This document shows, piece after piece, positions 1 through 10,805 of a stretch of 64,000 bases of DNA. The first letter of the stretch is position 1. Every line of letters begins with the position of its first letter. The position numbers and the translations under genes are program-made. The notes under the pieces were generated by a model. It was not told the DNA's origin, searched no databases, and worked only from the letters and a program-made list of their open reading frames with translations. The stretch is from Bryoerythrophyllum caledonicum (taxonomy: Eukaryota; Streptophyta; Bryopsida; Pottiales; Pottiaceae): the NCBI GenBank assembly GCA_963971425.1, contig OZ020517.1:188501-252500 (forward strand). Reading direction: 5' to 3'.

Positions 1-127
1 AAAAATGAAAGTTTACGAAATCACGAAGACCAGATGGCCGCCCTTTCGTGAGGGCATACCCGGTGGCGGTTGGATGCGGTGGTTCCGCAACCGCCACCCG
101 GAACTAACAGTTTGAGCTTCGCAAGCT

Positions 128-2161
128 TTGGAGAGTGCGAGAGCCCGTGCATTATGCCCAGAAAATGTGGCTACACTTTACGATAACCTACAGAAGCTCT
201 ATGAAGAACATCAATACCCACCTGAGCGCATTTGGAACTGTGATGAGTCCGGCGCCCAAGCAGGTATTGCTCTAAACGAATTTCCACTAAAACATTGCAT
301 GTTCTCTACCGCAACAATATTATTCTACTTGCATGGGAGGGGTGTAGAGGCTTACATGAAGTGCATTGTGCAGGAAGAAATGGCGGAGGCATGGTTATAG
401 CCAAAACATGAACAAAACGGGTCCAATCGATTGTACTTAATCAGAGAGAATGGCTCAGCGTGTTAGTATGCGTAAATGCTGCCGGTAAGGCCATTCCATC
501 ATTGTACATCTTTAAAGGAAAAAGATTCAGAGATAATTACATAGTGAATTGTGAACCAGGTTCCACCATGGCAATGCAGCCACGTGCGTGGATGACGACT
601 TACTTGTTTTCAGCATGGATTTCCCATTTCGTGGCGTCAATTAGGAAATTTGATACTATTTCCCCGCAACGGAGACATCTCCTTGTCCTTGATGGGCACA
701 ATTCTCATGTGACTTCAGAGGTCGCCTGTGCTGCCGGCGCAGTCGGGCTTGATTTGCTGAGCCTGCCATCACACACGTCACATAAGTTACAACCACTAGA
801 CGTTGCGGTGTTCAAACCTTTTAAGGGTTTTTTCAGACAATATAGAGACTACTGGGTGTCAAGGTTTATAGATCAGCCCGCTTGCAAAGGTACCTTAGCG
901 CAGTGGGTTTCTTTCTCTCTGCGGAAAGCCTTAACACCGGAGAACATCCGCAGCGGGTTTCTCGCTACAGGCATCTATCCACTAAACAGAACCGCGGTTG
1001 ATGCCGACATGGCTCCAGCAGTCATCTATGCTTGTGGTGAAGAGCGACTAGGTTCAGAGACCACGGGTGCTTGTGAAAGTGCAGGTGCCTCGCAGCAGCA
1101 TACTGGGGACCACATCGACGAGCATGCATGTGACCGCAGCGAGTCAAATACAGCGCACCACGAATCACACGAGGTGCAAGCAGAGGAGCAACAAGAGAAT
1201 TCGCAACAGCAGTCACTCAAAGGCAGTACGGGCTCACAAAACGTACCTGATGAGATGAACATGGAGGCCGAGTTTGGAGAGCAGCCGGACTCCAATACTG
1301 TGCACTTCTTTGTGGACACAGAGGAGCAGAATCCAGGCTCGGATCAGGACATTGCAGGGTTGGACGCAGACGCGGAGTCTCCAGACTCAATCACGCAATT
1401 CCTTCAACTCCCAACCGTGACTGAGAGGGCGTCCACGCGCCGCCGCGATTCCGTTGTCGACTTTGCACGCTCTGTCATATTGTCCTCAAGTGCATGTGAA
1501 GAGGCTGCAGTCAGTGTCAAGAACGCACGAGAGATAGCGGCGGCAGAGAAAGGCAACAAAAAGGAAAGAGGCTAGCGCTCGCAAAGCTGCCATGCGAGAA
1601 GACGTTCTTCGAGAGAGAGAAGCGGGAGCAGCACAAAGGTTGGCTACTCAGGAGGAGGCGTCCAAGCTTCGTGAAGCGCGCGCGGTGGAGAAAGCGGCTG
1701 CAGCCGCGAGGAAGGTGGCGGAGCGTGAGGCCGCGTCGCAGTTGAAGGCGGAGCGCGCTCACCATGCCGCCATTGCCCGAGCAGCTCGCTCCTGTGATCC
1801 TCGTCACAACAATTCTCGCGCAGCAAGGACCCCGGAGATCGGGGAGGGAAGCCAAACCAACACACAAATCGCGCCTCCATGCGACCCGCTCCATCACGCA
1901 AGATTTGGATCACGACCACCACCATACGGAGGCTATGTACCTCCAGTCGATGTCTCCATGCTTAGGCAACACCTCCATTCGCCCTTCTTCCTCCCGCCTC
2001 CACAGAACATGCAATTCTACTCTCAGTTTGACATCCATCCTCAATCTACGGTGCCCTCGGCGCAAATTCCACCACTCTTCCAAGCTCAACGTGGTCGACC
2101 TACATTGCCACGAGCAGCAACATCTGAGGAACGAGGGAGAGGCGACCGCGAAGGAGAGTGA
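128..2161 (+). pseudogene. pogo/Tigger-like (DDE_1) transposase, decayed and 5'-incomplete
   Basis: This is a cut-and-paste DNA transposase remnant of the Tc1/mariner pogo branch. Three acidic motifs of the DDE_1 fold can be read in order: NCDESGAQAG (about 235-265), LLVLDGHNSH (about 680-710) and LPSHTSHKLQPLD (about 760-800). The longest open stretch is 460-1575. The first D motif lies in a different frame (128-400), so at least one frameshift falls between about 300 and 450. The N-terminal CENP-B/psq DNA-binding region is not recognisable, and the window may start inside the element. After the catalytic part comes an acidic Q/E/S-rich tail. Beyond 1575, in another frame (1592-2161), is an Arg/Ala/Glu-rich coiled-coil-like segment that plausibly continued the same protein. 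No terminal repeats were located. Confidence 0.75.
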
Positions 2162-3449
2162 GGAGCCGTTGAGACCCGCCGTGCACCAGAGGCGGAACGG
2201 GTGCGCGGAACGTGAGCAGAGGGAAACCGCGTCTGCAGCAGAGCAGGCGTGGTCCACCACATGGTGGGGAGCAACATTTCGAATCCGGGGGTGCCGAAAT
2301 GCGTTGCCAGCCACACAACTTTGTGGACCCAGAGTAATTGTTTTCAGATCTCACGGTTAATGCTTCACAGTACACTCAAACTTGATATCAGCCTTCATTG
2401 TGTTGGCGGGTTAGAATACTAGGAGGAGGGGATATCAAGATTTTATAGTGTGGTTTTTGCATACCCTATAGGTTGATTACGGGTCCTGTAGTACTTTACT
2501 GTTTGAAAATTTGTATTAATTCATGTGTTTTACAAAAAATTACAAAAAAACTACAAACCTTCCTAAAAACTATCTTCCCACCCCCAAAAATTTACCCACT
2601 ATAAATAGACCAGCTACAAATAGGCAAATTTTCTTATGTTGGTGGTTATGGGTACTTCAACCTTAGCTGAAGTGGTAGCTTGAGAATATGTTATGAGATC
2701 TTCAACTGAACCAAGGCACAAAATTCATGGTGTTGGTACAATTGCAGGGTGCAGCTGTGATGTAGTGGATCCATGTGTCATGCCAAGTTCCAGAGAAAGG
2801 ATTGAAAAGTATGGAACCATTCAAGGTTTGAGACAAAGGTGGGATCCGGTTGCATGTGACCATGTTGAAACCAGGATCAAGTTCCAGGTGAGCAAATTAC
2901 AGTGGAGTGGGCTACAAGACAAGAAAGCTTGAGGTGATTCCTTTTCCCCTGGTACCTGAGGGTTCCAACATGGAACAAAGTCCAAATCTTATGCCAATTT
3001 CCCCCAAGTAAATTAGAACTGATTCCTTGAATCACTACAAGAAATATCACAATAGGTATCTAATATCTTTGTTGTTATAAGAATCTAGACATGAGGCTTC
3101 AACCAACTTTTGTTTGCCTTCTATACACGCATCCTGTCCAGCATTTTTTTTTTGGACCCGTGTCCCTCCTGCTGGCTGCACTGCAGAGGCCAGTTTTTGG
3201 AGGGACGAAGCCAGAGAGGTCAGATTTCTGACAATCTGGCGAAATTTCCCCCCAAAAAAAAGCGTTGATCCTGTCTATCTCTTGCGAAGTAGCACTCTCA
3301 TGTATTCCCACAATTTGCAAAATTTGGATGTGATTCCTCGGTTTACAGCTTTCCAATTGGAAATGAAATTGGAGATGAAAATGTAATTTGAACAAAATCC
3401 TTAGTGTGTGATATGTTATGGTACTCTACAAGCTGACATGATTCATCAA
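2162..3449. other. intergenic, no gene seen
   Basis: AT-rich sequence with short chance ORFs only. The ORF at 2693-2932 has no motif I recognise. A stretch near 3143-3270 contains long homopolymers (T9, A9). It may hold fragments of older transposons. Confidence 0.4.
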
Positions 3450-3617
3450 CCCTTAAACGTCAGTTGGGAGCCATATATATAGGCATGTATATTTCAATCC
3501 ATAACTAGCATCTGTCATTTGGAGGTCATTTCAATATGTGAACCTTATCATGTTGAAATACGACACCATATATGTAGAATATTGTAGCCTCCAGTGATAC
3601 CTAATGATGTTTAAGGG
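3450..3617. mobile_element. short TTAA-flanked MITE (CCCTTAAACG family)
   Basis: The segment starts CCCTTAAACGTCAG and ends GATGTTTAAGGG followed by TTAA. This is the inverted-end signature shared with the larger copies at 4302-4664 and 10441-10801. The left TTAA reads TCAA here, so one target-site copy is mutated. No coding capacity. TTAA targets and CCC ends point to piggyBac-type mobilisation by inference. Confidence 0.55.
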
Positions 3618-3621
3618 TTAA

Positions 3622-4297
3622 TCTCGAACATTCCTCGACTATTTTTTACCAAAATACTTCTAAACTGTCCATTCTAGTGCAAAGAGTGGAAAATACAAAA
3701 CAAAAGTTTTACTTCAATTTAAAACCGTAGGATCTTGAATTAGTCTAATAAAATTAGTTAGACGAATAAGATTTTTATTTTATGAATTAGACTAATAAAA
3801 TCTTATGAACCGACCATATTTTAATTGTTTCAAATGAAGTTTTCATCCCTATGTAAAGAGATTGACACATTTTGCCTTCACTTGAATTTGCATTACATAA
3901 GGTTTAGATGTTATACCATTACGGTATACATGATGTAGATTCCTGAAGCACTTAGTTTTAGGGGTAAACAGAGGCGAAGCATTTCTCAAATGATTGTGTT
4001 AGGGAGGGGGTTCAACAATTCCAGATCACATTTTAGTTTTTGATACACTATAATCCTTACAAATAGAAATGAGTTGGACAATTCCCAGACTTCTAGATAT
4101 CCTACATCACCTAATTATGTATGTTGTTCATGTTTACTTGAATCTTGAAGTTCAGAATAATTATATAATCACAACCAATGCAGGTTCATATTAAATACCT
4201 ATGTTAGAGCAGGTTCATGTTAAATACCTATGTTAGAGTATATGTACCATCATCCATGCCCAATTCAGATGTTTCAATAACTACACTAAACATCGCA
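3622..4297. other. intergenic, no gene seen
   Basis: AT-rich. Includes a small local inverted duplication near 3735-3805 (TAGTCTAATAAAAT / TTAGACTAATAAAATC) and a tandem duplication near 4180-4235 (CAGGTTCATRTTAAATACC). No ORF of note. Confidence 0.4.
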
Positions 4298-4301
4298 TTA
4301 A

Positions 4302-4664
4302 CCCTTAAACGACAATTCATGGCCTGGGCGGGCAGCCCGAAATTGGATCACGGCATCTTCTGTACTTGGACATCAATGAATAGAGCACTTTTTGAACTTG
4401 GGCATCATGAATAAACCAATCAATGATGAGCTTGCAACCTCCTACAAGGTTATCAACCTTATCAACCTACCTACCACAATCCTTTCAAAGCACAAATCAC
4501 TCATACAAATTGTGATTTGAATTGTAAAATTTCACTTTGTGAATGCATCAAAAGAAGATGATTAGAATGATATAAAAAAATAAGTGAAAAGTTGAGTACA
4601 GGAAGAGCTACAGAGAAGATTCTGTAGAAACCAAGCCCCTGGGGCTGGCTCTGACGTTTAAGGG
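4302..4664. mobile_element. TTAA-flanked MITE, 363 bp, copy 1
   Basis: Both flanks are TTAA (4298-4301 and 4665-4668). The ends are CCCTTAAACG and its reverse complement CGTTTAAGGG. The interior is clearly homologous to 10441-10801 over its whole length, for example in the shared stretches around GGGCAGCCCGAAATTGGAT and CAATGATGAGCTTGCAACC. Non-coding and non-autonomous. TTAA duplications with CCC-starting inverted ends are the hallmark of piggyBac elements. Confidence 0.8.
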
Positions 4665-4668
4665 TTAA

Positions 4669-4975
4669 GTGTAGTCACACAAATAGTGTAATCACCCTAC
4701 TACACTATTTGCGAACATGTTCACAATTAGTGTTAGCTGCAGCAAGCTTTTTCATACACTAATAGTGATTTTATTCACTGCGGCAAGCTTTTTCATACAC
4801 TAATTGTGCACAAGTAAAAAAAAAAACCCCCATTTTTACTGCCATTCACATTTAGTGTAATGTTGTGTCATTACACTAATTGTAATTCTAACATTTAGTG
4901 TAAGGGTTCGTATTTAGTGTAGACGACACTAAATGCGATGTTTAGTGTAATTGCCAGTGTGGAGGATATGCTGTT
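4669..4975. repeat. palindrome-rich ACACTAA repeat, MITE-like
   Basis: About 300 bp densely filled with TTTAGTGTA and its complement TACACTAA in both orientations (at least eight occurrences). It includes a tandem repeat of about 45 bp around GCAAGCTTTTTCATACACTAA. The fold-back character suggests a decayed MITE. I could not define clean ends. Confidence 0.45.
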
Positions 4976-6290
4976 ATTTACAATTATTACAGAAGTATTA
5001 TCCCTAGTGCCCGCATCATGGAGTGGTCATGACTGAAGGAAAAGACCCCACTGCCCATGAACCAACTTGTCAAACTGATTTGCTCAATCTCAGCACCCAC
5101 CACACCCACCATCATCAGCCCGCCATTCCATTTGACAACCCTCAGTGAAGCACATAACTTAGATGATGGAATATACAGCTACCTCCCTAAAACCCTCCAG
5201 GACCTGATCCAACATACGGATTCCACACAATTATCAAAGACAAAGATGTATCAAATCATTAAAATCCCCAAAACTGAACAAATACCAGAGACCATGGACG
5301 TTTGTCTCCTACTTGACCATACACTGAAATCTCTCAGACAATCACAATCTCTCTTTAGTAAATTAATTTCTTGGTATTCGTGCCGAAGAAATTAACTACA
5401 CTAAAGATCACATTTAGTGTAATGCTCAATAAATGACTTGTAAATGCGATAAATTTTTACTTTAAGTGAATATTTTACCAACTATGTTTATAATGATCCT
5501 CTTATTTGAATACTATTGAGAGTTGTGCTCTTGGTAAAAATTGGCATCAAGAGTAAAAACTTATTGCATTTACAAGTCATTTACTGAGCAATATACTAAA
5601 TGTGATCTTTAATGTACTTGCCCACCACAGTACACCCATCATCATACATATTCAGTCTTCAACATACAATAGAGTTTTCCTGAAAGTGCTTCCTGAATGG
5701 GCAAGTCAGGAGGAATATGGTGCCAGAGAATATGAGATGTATAAACGGACAAAAAGAGAGCATGAGGAAATTTCATATTGCCTTTTTCTGCACCAATGAA
5801 ATGCTTTGCAATCAATGTTCTTGAGCCCTACCCCATGCAAGCTAAAGCTCCCCCATAGTACCCTAAGTTCTCACAGGGTTGACCAATAGTTCCCCCAAAC
5901 CTTTCCTAAGGCAAGACACCATGTGCATGTGGTCCCGGTTACTAACATAAGACCCTAAGATTCGGTGTACCTATCCAGTGTATTTTGGTGACTTTCAGGA
6001 AAACTCAAATGAGTCTAACTCTTTGCCACAACGTATAAAAAATATGACAAAAGTAAGTTATACAAGTGATTTGTAAAATCTATGAGTTATTATTAACATT
6101 CACCAATTATTTGAATTGATCCAGCTCAGACTTTGTACCCATTTGGAAATTAAATTTGATTTTCACTAATAAACCAAATTGGACTAAATAAAGAAATAAG
6201 CATAACTCTCTTCGCCACCAAACAATTAAAGTAACTCCTATTGGTTTTAAAAAATGGACCAAAATGAAAATGGGTCACGTTAACCCTTAA
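4976..6290. other. intergenic containing one fold-back element
   Basis: No convincing gene. Small ORFs at 5057-5395 and 5602-5799 show no known motif. The only structured item is the inverted repeat listed separately at 5402-5611. Confidence 0.4.
5402..5611. repeat. 210-bp fold-back (MITE-like) element
   Basis: The first ~46 bp (TAAAGATCACATTTAGTGTA onward, to about 5447) are repeated almost perfectly in inverse at 5566-5611. The hairpin has a central loop of about 120 bp. It shares the ACATTTAGTGTAAT core with the repeat at 4669-4975, so both may be one family. Non-coding. Confidence 0.65.
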
Positions 6291-9103
6291 CCCCTAAAAG
6301 CCCAAGTGTACGTGGGGCGTACGTTTTGGATTTTGGGCATGTACCTTTGAGTGGAAAAAATACTCTGATTCTTATGAAAATTTTACACCGCATTGTCTTT
6401 GATGAAATCTATATGGGGAATTTTTCAAATATGATTTTGGACTTTTGGTTCAAAAGTTATTTTCCTTCGAAGGTCAAAATGGGGAGTCTAGACTATAGGG
6501 GTAGCCATGTCAACCAATGCAATTTGAGGAGAAAAATGGGACAGAAAGGGCGAGGAAAGGAGTCCAAACTTCTATGCACGAAATCCAAGTGGAAAAAGCT
6601 TTGAAAATTATTTAAAGAGTTATTAAAATAATTTTAAAAATAACAAACCACCACCATCAAGGCCGGTTTGCACTAGCACTTGCGGTCGACTTGTGTTCCG
6701 CGTTAGGGTAATTTGAGAAAATATTTTCTTATTCAAAAACATTGTAGACTCTTGTCTCATACCAACTCAAGTCACTGTTGCATGCGGTTGCCGCACGCAA
6801 GCCAAGATGAGCCATAAATTTGCGTTAGTAAGTACTGTTCAAGTGGCCGCAAGTACTATTCACTTTTGGATTTTAGTTCATTAATTCTCTGAATGTTTTT
6901 TTACATGTTACCCTACTGACGCAGATTCTTGCAGCACTTGTGGTGAACATGCGTTCTTCTGCCTAGTGTGAACGGGCCTTCAGCTGGCCTGCCAGCGTTC
7001 CGTGCCGAAAGCAAGCCCGCTGAGGATTTTTTTTTTAGTTTTTTAGTTTTTTAGTTTTTTTTCCGTTCACCTGGAAGAGCTGTCAATAGCGGGACAGATT
7101 GGGCACCCAATTTCATGCACTGCCTTTTTCATAATGCTTTATTTATTCCATACTAGAGTATTACCGGTGTCGTCCGGACACAACATTTTTTTGTGTTGAG
7201 CCCCCACCTCCCCGTCCCCTAGCCCTTCTCCTCCAATCCATCGTCCCCCCCGTCCTTGTCCCCCGTCCCCCATCCCCGTCCCCGTCCCCATCCCCGTCCT
7301 TTTATCCAAAACCCTAACTTTTAGCTTTTCATTTTATCTAAAACCCTAATTTTTAGCTTTTCATCCAAAAGCGTTTTTCATCTATATGTTCATCCATTCG
7401 ACACGTTTTTCATCGACGCATTCATCCATTCGACATGTTCTTCATCCTGTATTCTTTTATAGATATAGACTAGAGTGTTACCCGTGTCCTCCGAACACAA
7501 CATTTTTTTGTGTTGAGTCCTCACTTCCCCGTCCCCTAGCCCTTTCCCTCCAATCCATTCTCCCTCGTCCCCGTCCCCGTCCCCGTCCGCGTCCGCGTCC
7601 CCATCCCTGTCCCCGTCCTCGTCCCCGTCCCCATCCTCGTCCCCATCCCCCATCCCCGTCCCCATCCCCGTCCTCGTCCCTGTCCCCGTCCCCGTCCTCG
7701 TCCCTGTCCCCGTCCGCATCACCGTCCCCGTCCCCGTCCCCGTCCTTGTCCCCATCCCCGCCCTGTCCTTTTATCCAAAATCCTAGAGCGTTACCCGTGT
7801 CCTCCGGACACAACATTTTTTTGTGTTCAAAAAAATGTCCCCCCCAATCCATCGTCCCCCCCGTCCTTGTCCCCTTGTCCGCGTCCGCGTCCCCGTCCCC
7901 GTCCCGTCATTTTATCCAAAACCCTAACTTTTAGCTTTTAACGTTTTTCATCGAAACCCTAACTTTTAGCTTTTCATTTGAAAGCGTTTTTCATTTACGC
8001 GTTCATCAATTCGACGGATTTTTCATCCTGTATTCTTTTATAGATATAGACTAGAGTGTTACCCATGTCCTCCGGACACAACATTTTTTTGTGTTGAGTC
8101 CCCACCTCCCCATCCCCTAGCCCTTTCCCTCCCGTCCCCCGTCCCGGTCCCCAACATTTTATTGTGTTGAGTCCCCACCTCCCCGTCCCCTAGCCCTTTC
8201 CCTCCCGTCCCCCGTCCTTGTCCCCTTGTCCCCTTGTCGCCCGTCCCCGTCCCCGTCCCTGTCCCCGTCCCCACCCCTATCCCCGTCCCCGCCCCCGTCT
8301 CCATCCCCATCCCCGCCCCGTCCTTTAATCCAAAACCCTAACTTTTAGCTTTTAGCTTTTCATTTTGTCTAAAACCCTAACTTTTAGCTTTTAGCTTTTC
8401 ATTGTATCCAAAACCCTAACTTTTAGCTCTTCATCCAAAAGTTATGTTTCATCCACGAAGCTCATTTATCATCTACGCGTTCATCCATCGGCGCGCTCAT
8501 TTCTCATCTAAGATTCTTTTATAATAAGAGATAGATAGATAGATAGATATTCATGAAAATTATGGATTTTACTAATTTTAGACGTTTCTTTTTTCTAAAA
8601 TTAGTGGGAAAATATATTGAAAGTTTCCACCATTGGGATTTTCAAATGCAACAACTTGTATGAAACAAACAATTTCATATCACTTATGTAGTAATTGTCA
8701 TCATTTTGTACCCCCTTTCACTAAAGTATATATTTTTACATCTATTACCCCTCGAATTCACCTCAAATTTTGCACACAAATAGCTAACAACATATAAGTC
8801 ATATTGGTAAAAGATTTGATCACATTTCAATGTAAAAACTAGAAGATATGCCTAGTCAAAGTAGGTTGGTCTTGCCGGGCAAGGGGGGAAAATTACTTTT
8901 CTTTGCACTTCAAACGCTATAATCTTCACATCCGTGCAATGGATTGCAACTAAATTTGTATTGTAAGTTCACATACATGTCTATTTTAATATTGTATGGT
9001 TGAAAGTCTAAAATTAGACTTTAATGTTAGATTTTGTTGCCACTTGTTGATGATGACAGTTTTGAAGTGTTTCATGAGCGAAAATGCCTTGGGCTTTTAG
9101 GGG
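6291..9103. mobile_element. TTAA-flanked element, 2.8 kb, with nested minisatellite
   Basis: The left end is TTAA + CCCCTAAAAGCCCAAG (6287-6306). The right end is the exact complement CTTGGGCTTTTAGGGG + TTAA (to 9107). It has the same structure as the CCCTTAAACG MITEs but a different subfamily. No transposase is visible; the longest ORFs belong to the internal CT-rich minisatellite. Subterminal sequence resembles that of the neighbour at 9108-9972 (both share a GGGGAATTTTTT stretch). Confidence 0.65.
7150..8540. repeat. compound minisatellite, GTCCCC-rich with hairpin unit
   Basis: A unit of roughly 300 bp is repeated imperfectly four to five times. Each contains TACCCGTGTCCTCCGGACAC plus AACATTTTTTTGTGTTGAG, then a (CCCCGTCCCC)n tract of varying length. 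Most units are followed by TTATCCAAAACCCTAACTTTTAGC. The tract is strongly strand-biased (C/T on +). Long ORFs here (7386-7934 + and several on -) are by-products of the simple repeat. It ends in (GATA)n near 8530-8550. Confidence 0.7.
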
Positions 9104-9107
9104 TTAA

Positions 9108-9972
9108 AGGACCATTTGTACTTGTAGGGTACAAATCGATTTTGGGCAAGTTCCTAAAAATACATTTTTGAAGATAACTTCTTGAAATTTTCAGTGAGAA
9201 TAGGAATACAGGTTATCTTCGCGGGGAATTTTTTCTGTCTTTGTTTAGACTTACATGGAAAAAGTTATGGTGCTTCTAACATAAAAAACTCAACTCTTTG
9301 GTAGCTAGGGAGGGTACTGTAGAGATGAATAATGCTATTGTAGAGTTGACAATTGCACTTTTTTGAGGCGGGTAGTAGTGAAGGAAAGTTCTTGGCAACC
9401 TTCATTGTTTTTACAAAAAAATGCACAACAATTTAGGATTTTACCTTTCTTGAAAAGTATTTTTTTCTGTTGTTAGAGTACGTCATGATAATTCTTTTCA
9501 TCGTTCGGATTTTAGATCCAACAATTATTCCTTTATTTAAAAATAAAATTGTCTTACTAAGTAAAGGGCCACTTTCTTTACCCCTAGTTGGTGCAGGTCT
9601 ATTTTTCTTATCGTAAACATCTCCATTACTTGTGATTTTTGGTGTGCAATAACCTAAGACAAGGTGAAACATAGATCCATTGAGTTTATGCAATGTGTAG
9701 TGCAAAAATTTGCCATTATCTTGAGTCAAAGCATGCTGAACTTGTCAGGGCAGAGTAGAAAAAAACAATTTTGGCTCTTCAAATGCATTTATCTTTCAAT
9801 CCGTACGGTCAAATGTTACAAAAGTTTTTGGGTGTCTTTTTATAGTAGTAAGCTTGAAGATCCAACGTTTGAAAACAATAATTTTTATTTTAAAAAAGTC
9901 TAATAATATCTTATTTCAAAGTGGCAGTTTTGGGGTGGTTTTGGTGAAGCACAAGGCCCGATCCTTTAGGGA
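9108..9972. mobile_element. TTAA-flanked element, ~0.87 kb
   Basis: Right end GATCCTTTAGGGA + TTAA (to 9976). The left end abuts the TTAA shared with the preceding element and begins AGGACCATTTG, so a few terminal bases appear to be lost. The sequence matches the 5' subterminal pattern of 6291-9103 and the ends of 38001-38946. Non-coding. Confidence 0.5.
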
Positions 9973-9976
9973 TTAA

Positions 9977-10436
9977 AGTCCCATGGAGCTTTGTTTGTGA
10001 CCCATTCTTGGGTGGGAGGACACTTCACAAATAAAAGATTTTAGAGCATTGGAATTGCTATTTCAATCTCTATTTTATTTTAATTAATATAATCCCCAAA
10101 ATTTGTGTTCTGCAATCTAAATTTGGCACAAGGCACCCATCCCACATGACACAAAACAAATGCCTTGCAAGATAGAAATGTCTTATTAGGGCCCTTGTGG
10201 GGGATGACATGTTGGTTGTCTCTAAGGCACTTAGTGTAGGGAAGAATTTAGTGTTGATAAGTGTTTACCCCTCAAAAGGGGAAAGTAGTTCTATTACAGT
10301 ACCCTATGTCCAGTGGCCATAGGCTTAGTGAAGAGAATGAACAAACACTATATTCACGCCAGTCCCTGTCAGGGACCAAAGTTCTTCAACTTCTTCTTCT
10401 CTAACTAGGGTTCCACAAAGAACTGGATGGGGCAAC
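9977..10436. other. intergenic, no gene seen
   Basis: AT-rich sequence with no ORF, repeat or RNA gene that I can support. Confidence 0.4.
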
Positions 10437-10440
10437 TTAA

Positions 10441-10801
10441 CCCTTAAACGCCCAAGCACTCCCCAATGGGCAGCCCGAAATTGGATGTCAACATCTTTTG
10501 GACTTGGGCATCATGAATAGTGCACTTTTTGAACTTGGGCATCATGAATGAACCAATCAATGATGAGCTTGCAACCTCCTACAAGGTTTTGTGCAACCCC
10601 AACCTACCTACCACAATCCTTTCAAAGCACAAATCACTCATACAAATTGCGATTTGAATTGTAAGATTTCACTTTGTAGATGCATGAGAAGAAGGTGACC
10701 AGAATGATATCAAAAAATAAGTGAAAAGTTGATAATAAGAAGAGCTACAGAAAAGATTCGGTAGGAAAAGAGCCCCTCGGGCTCTCTTGGGCGTTTAAGG
10801 G
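10441..10801. mobile_element. TTAA-flanked MITE, 361 bp, copy 2 (upstream of exportin-T)
   Basis: Flanked by TTAA on both sides (10437-10440, 10802-10805). Inverted ends are CCCTTAAACGCCCAAG and CTTGGGCGTTTAAGGG. Closely related to the copy at 4302-4664. It lies about 150-250 bp upstream of the GC-rich region where the exportin-T transcript probably starts, so it may form part of the upstream regulatory DNA. Confidence 0.82.
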
Positions 10802-10805
10802 TTAA

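Noticed and set aside
7386-8310. Long ORFs rich in Pro/Arg/Ser or Gly/Asp
   Set aside because: They are translations of the GTCCCC-type minisatellite, open on both strands, with no motif.
8320-8440. Interstitial telomere block
   Set aside because: AACCCTAA occurs only as part of a longer repeated unit, not as tandem TTTAGGG.
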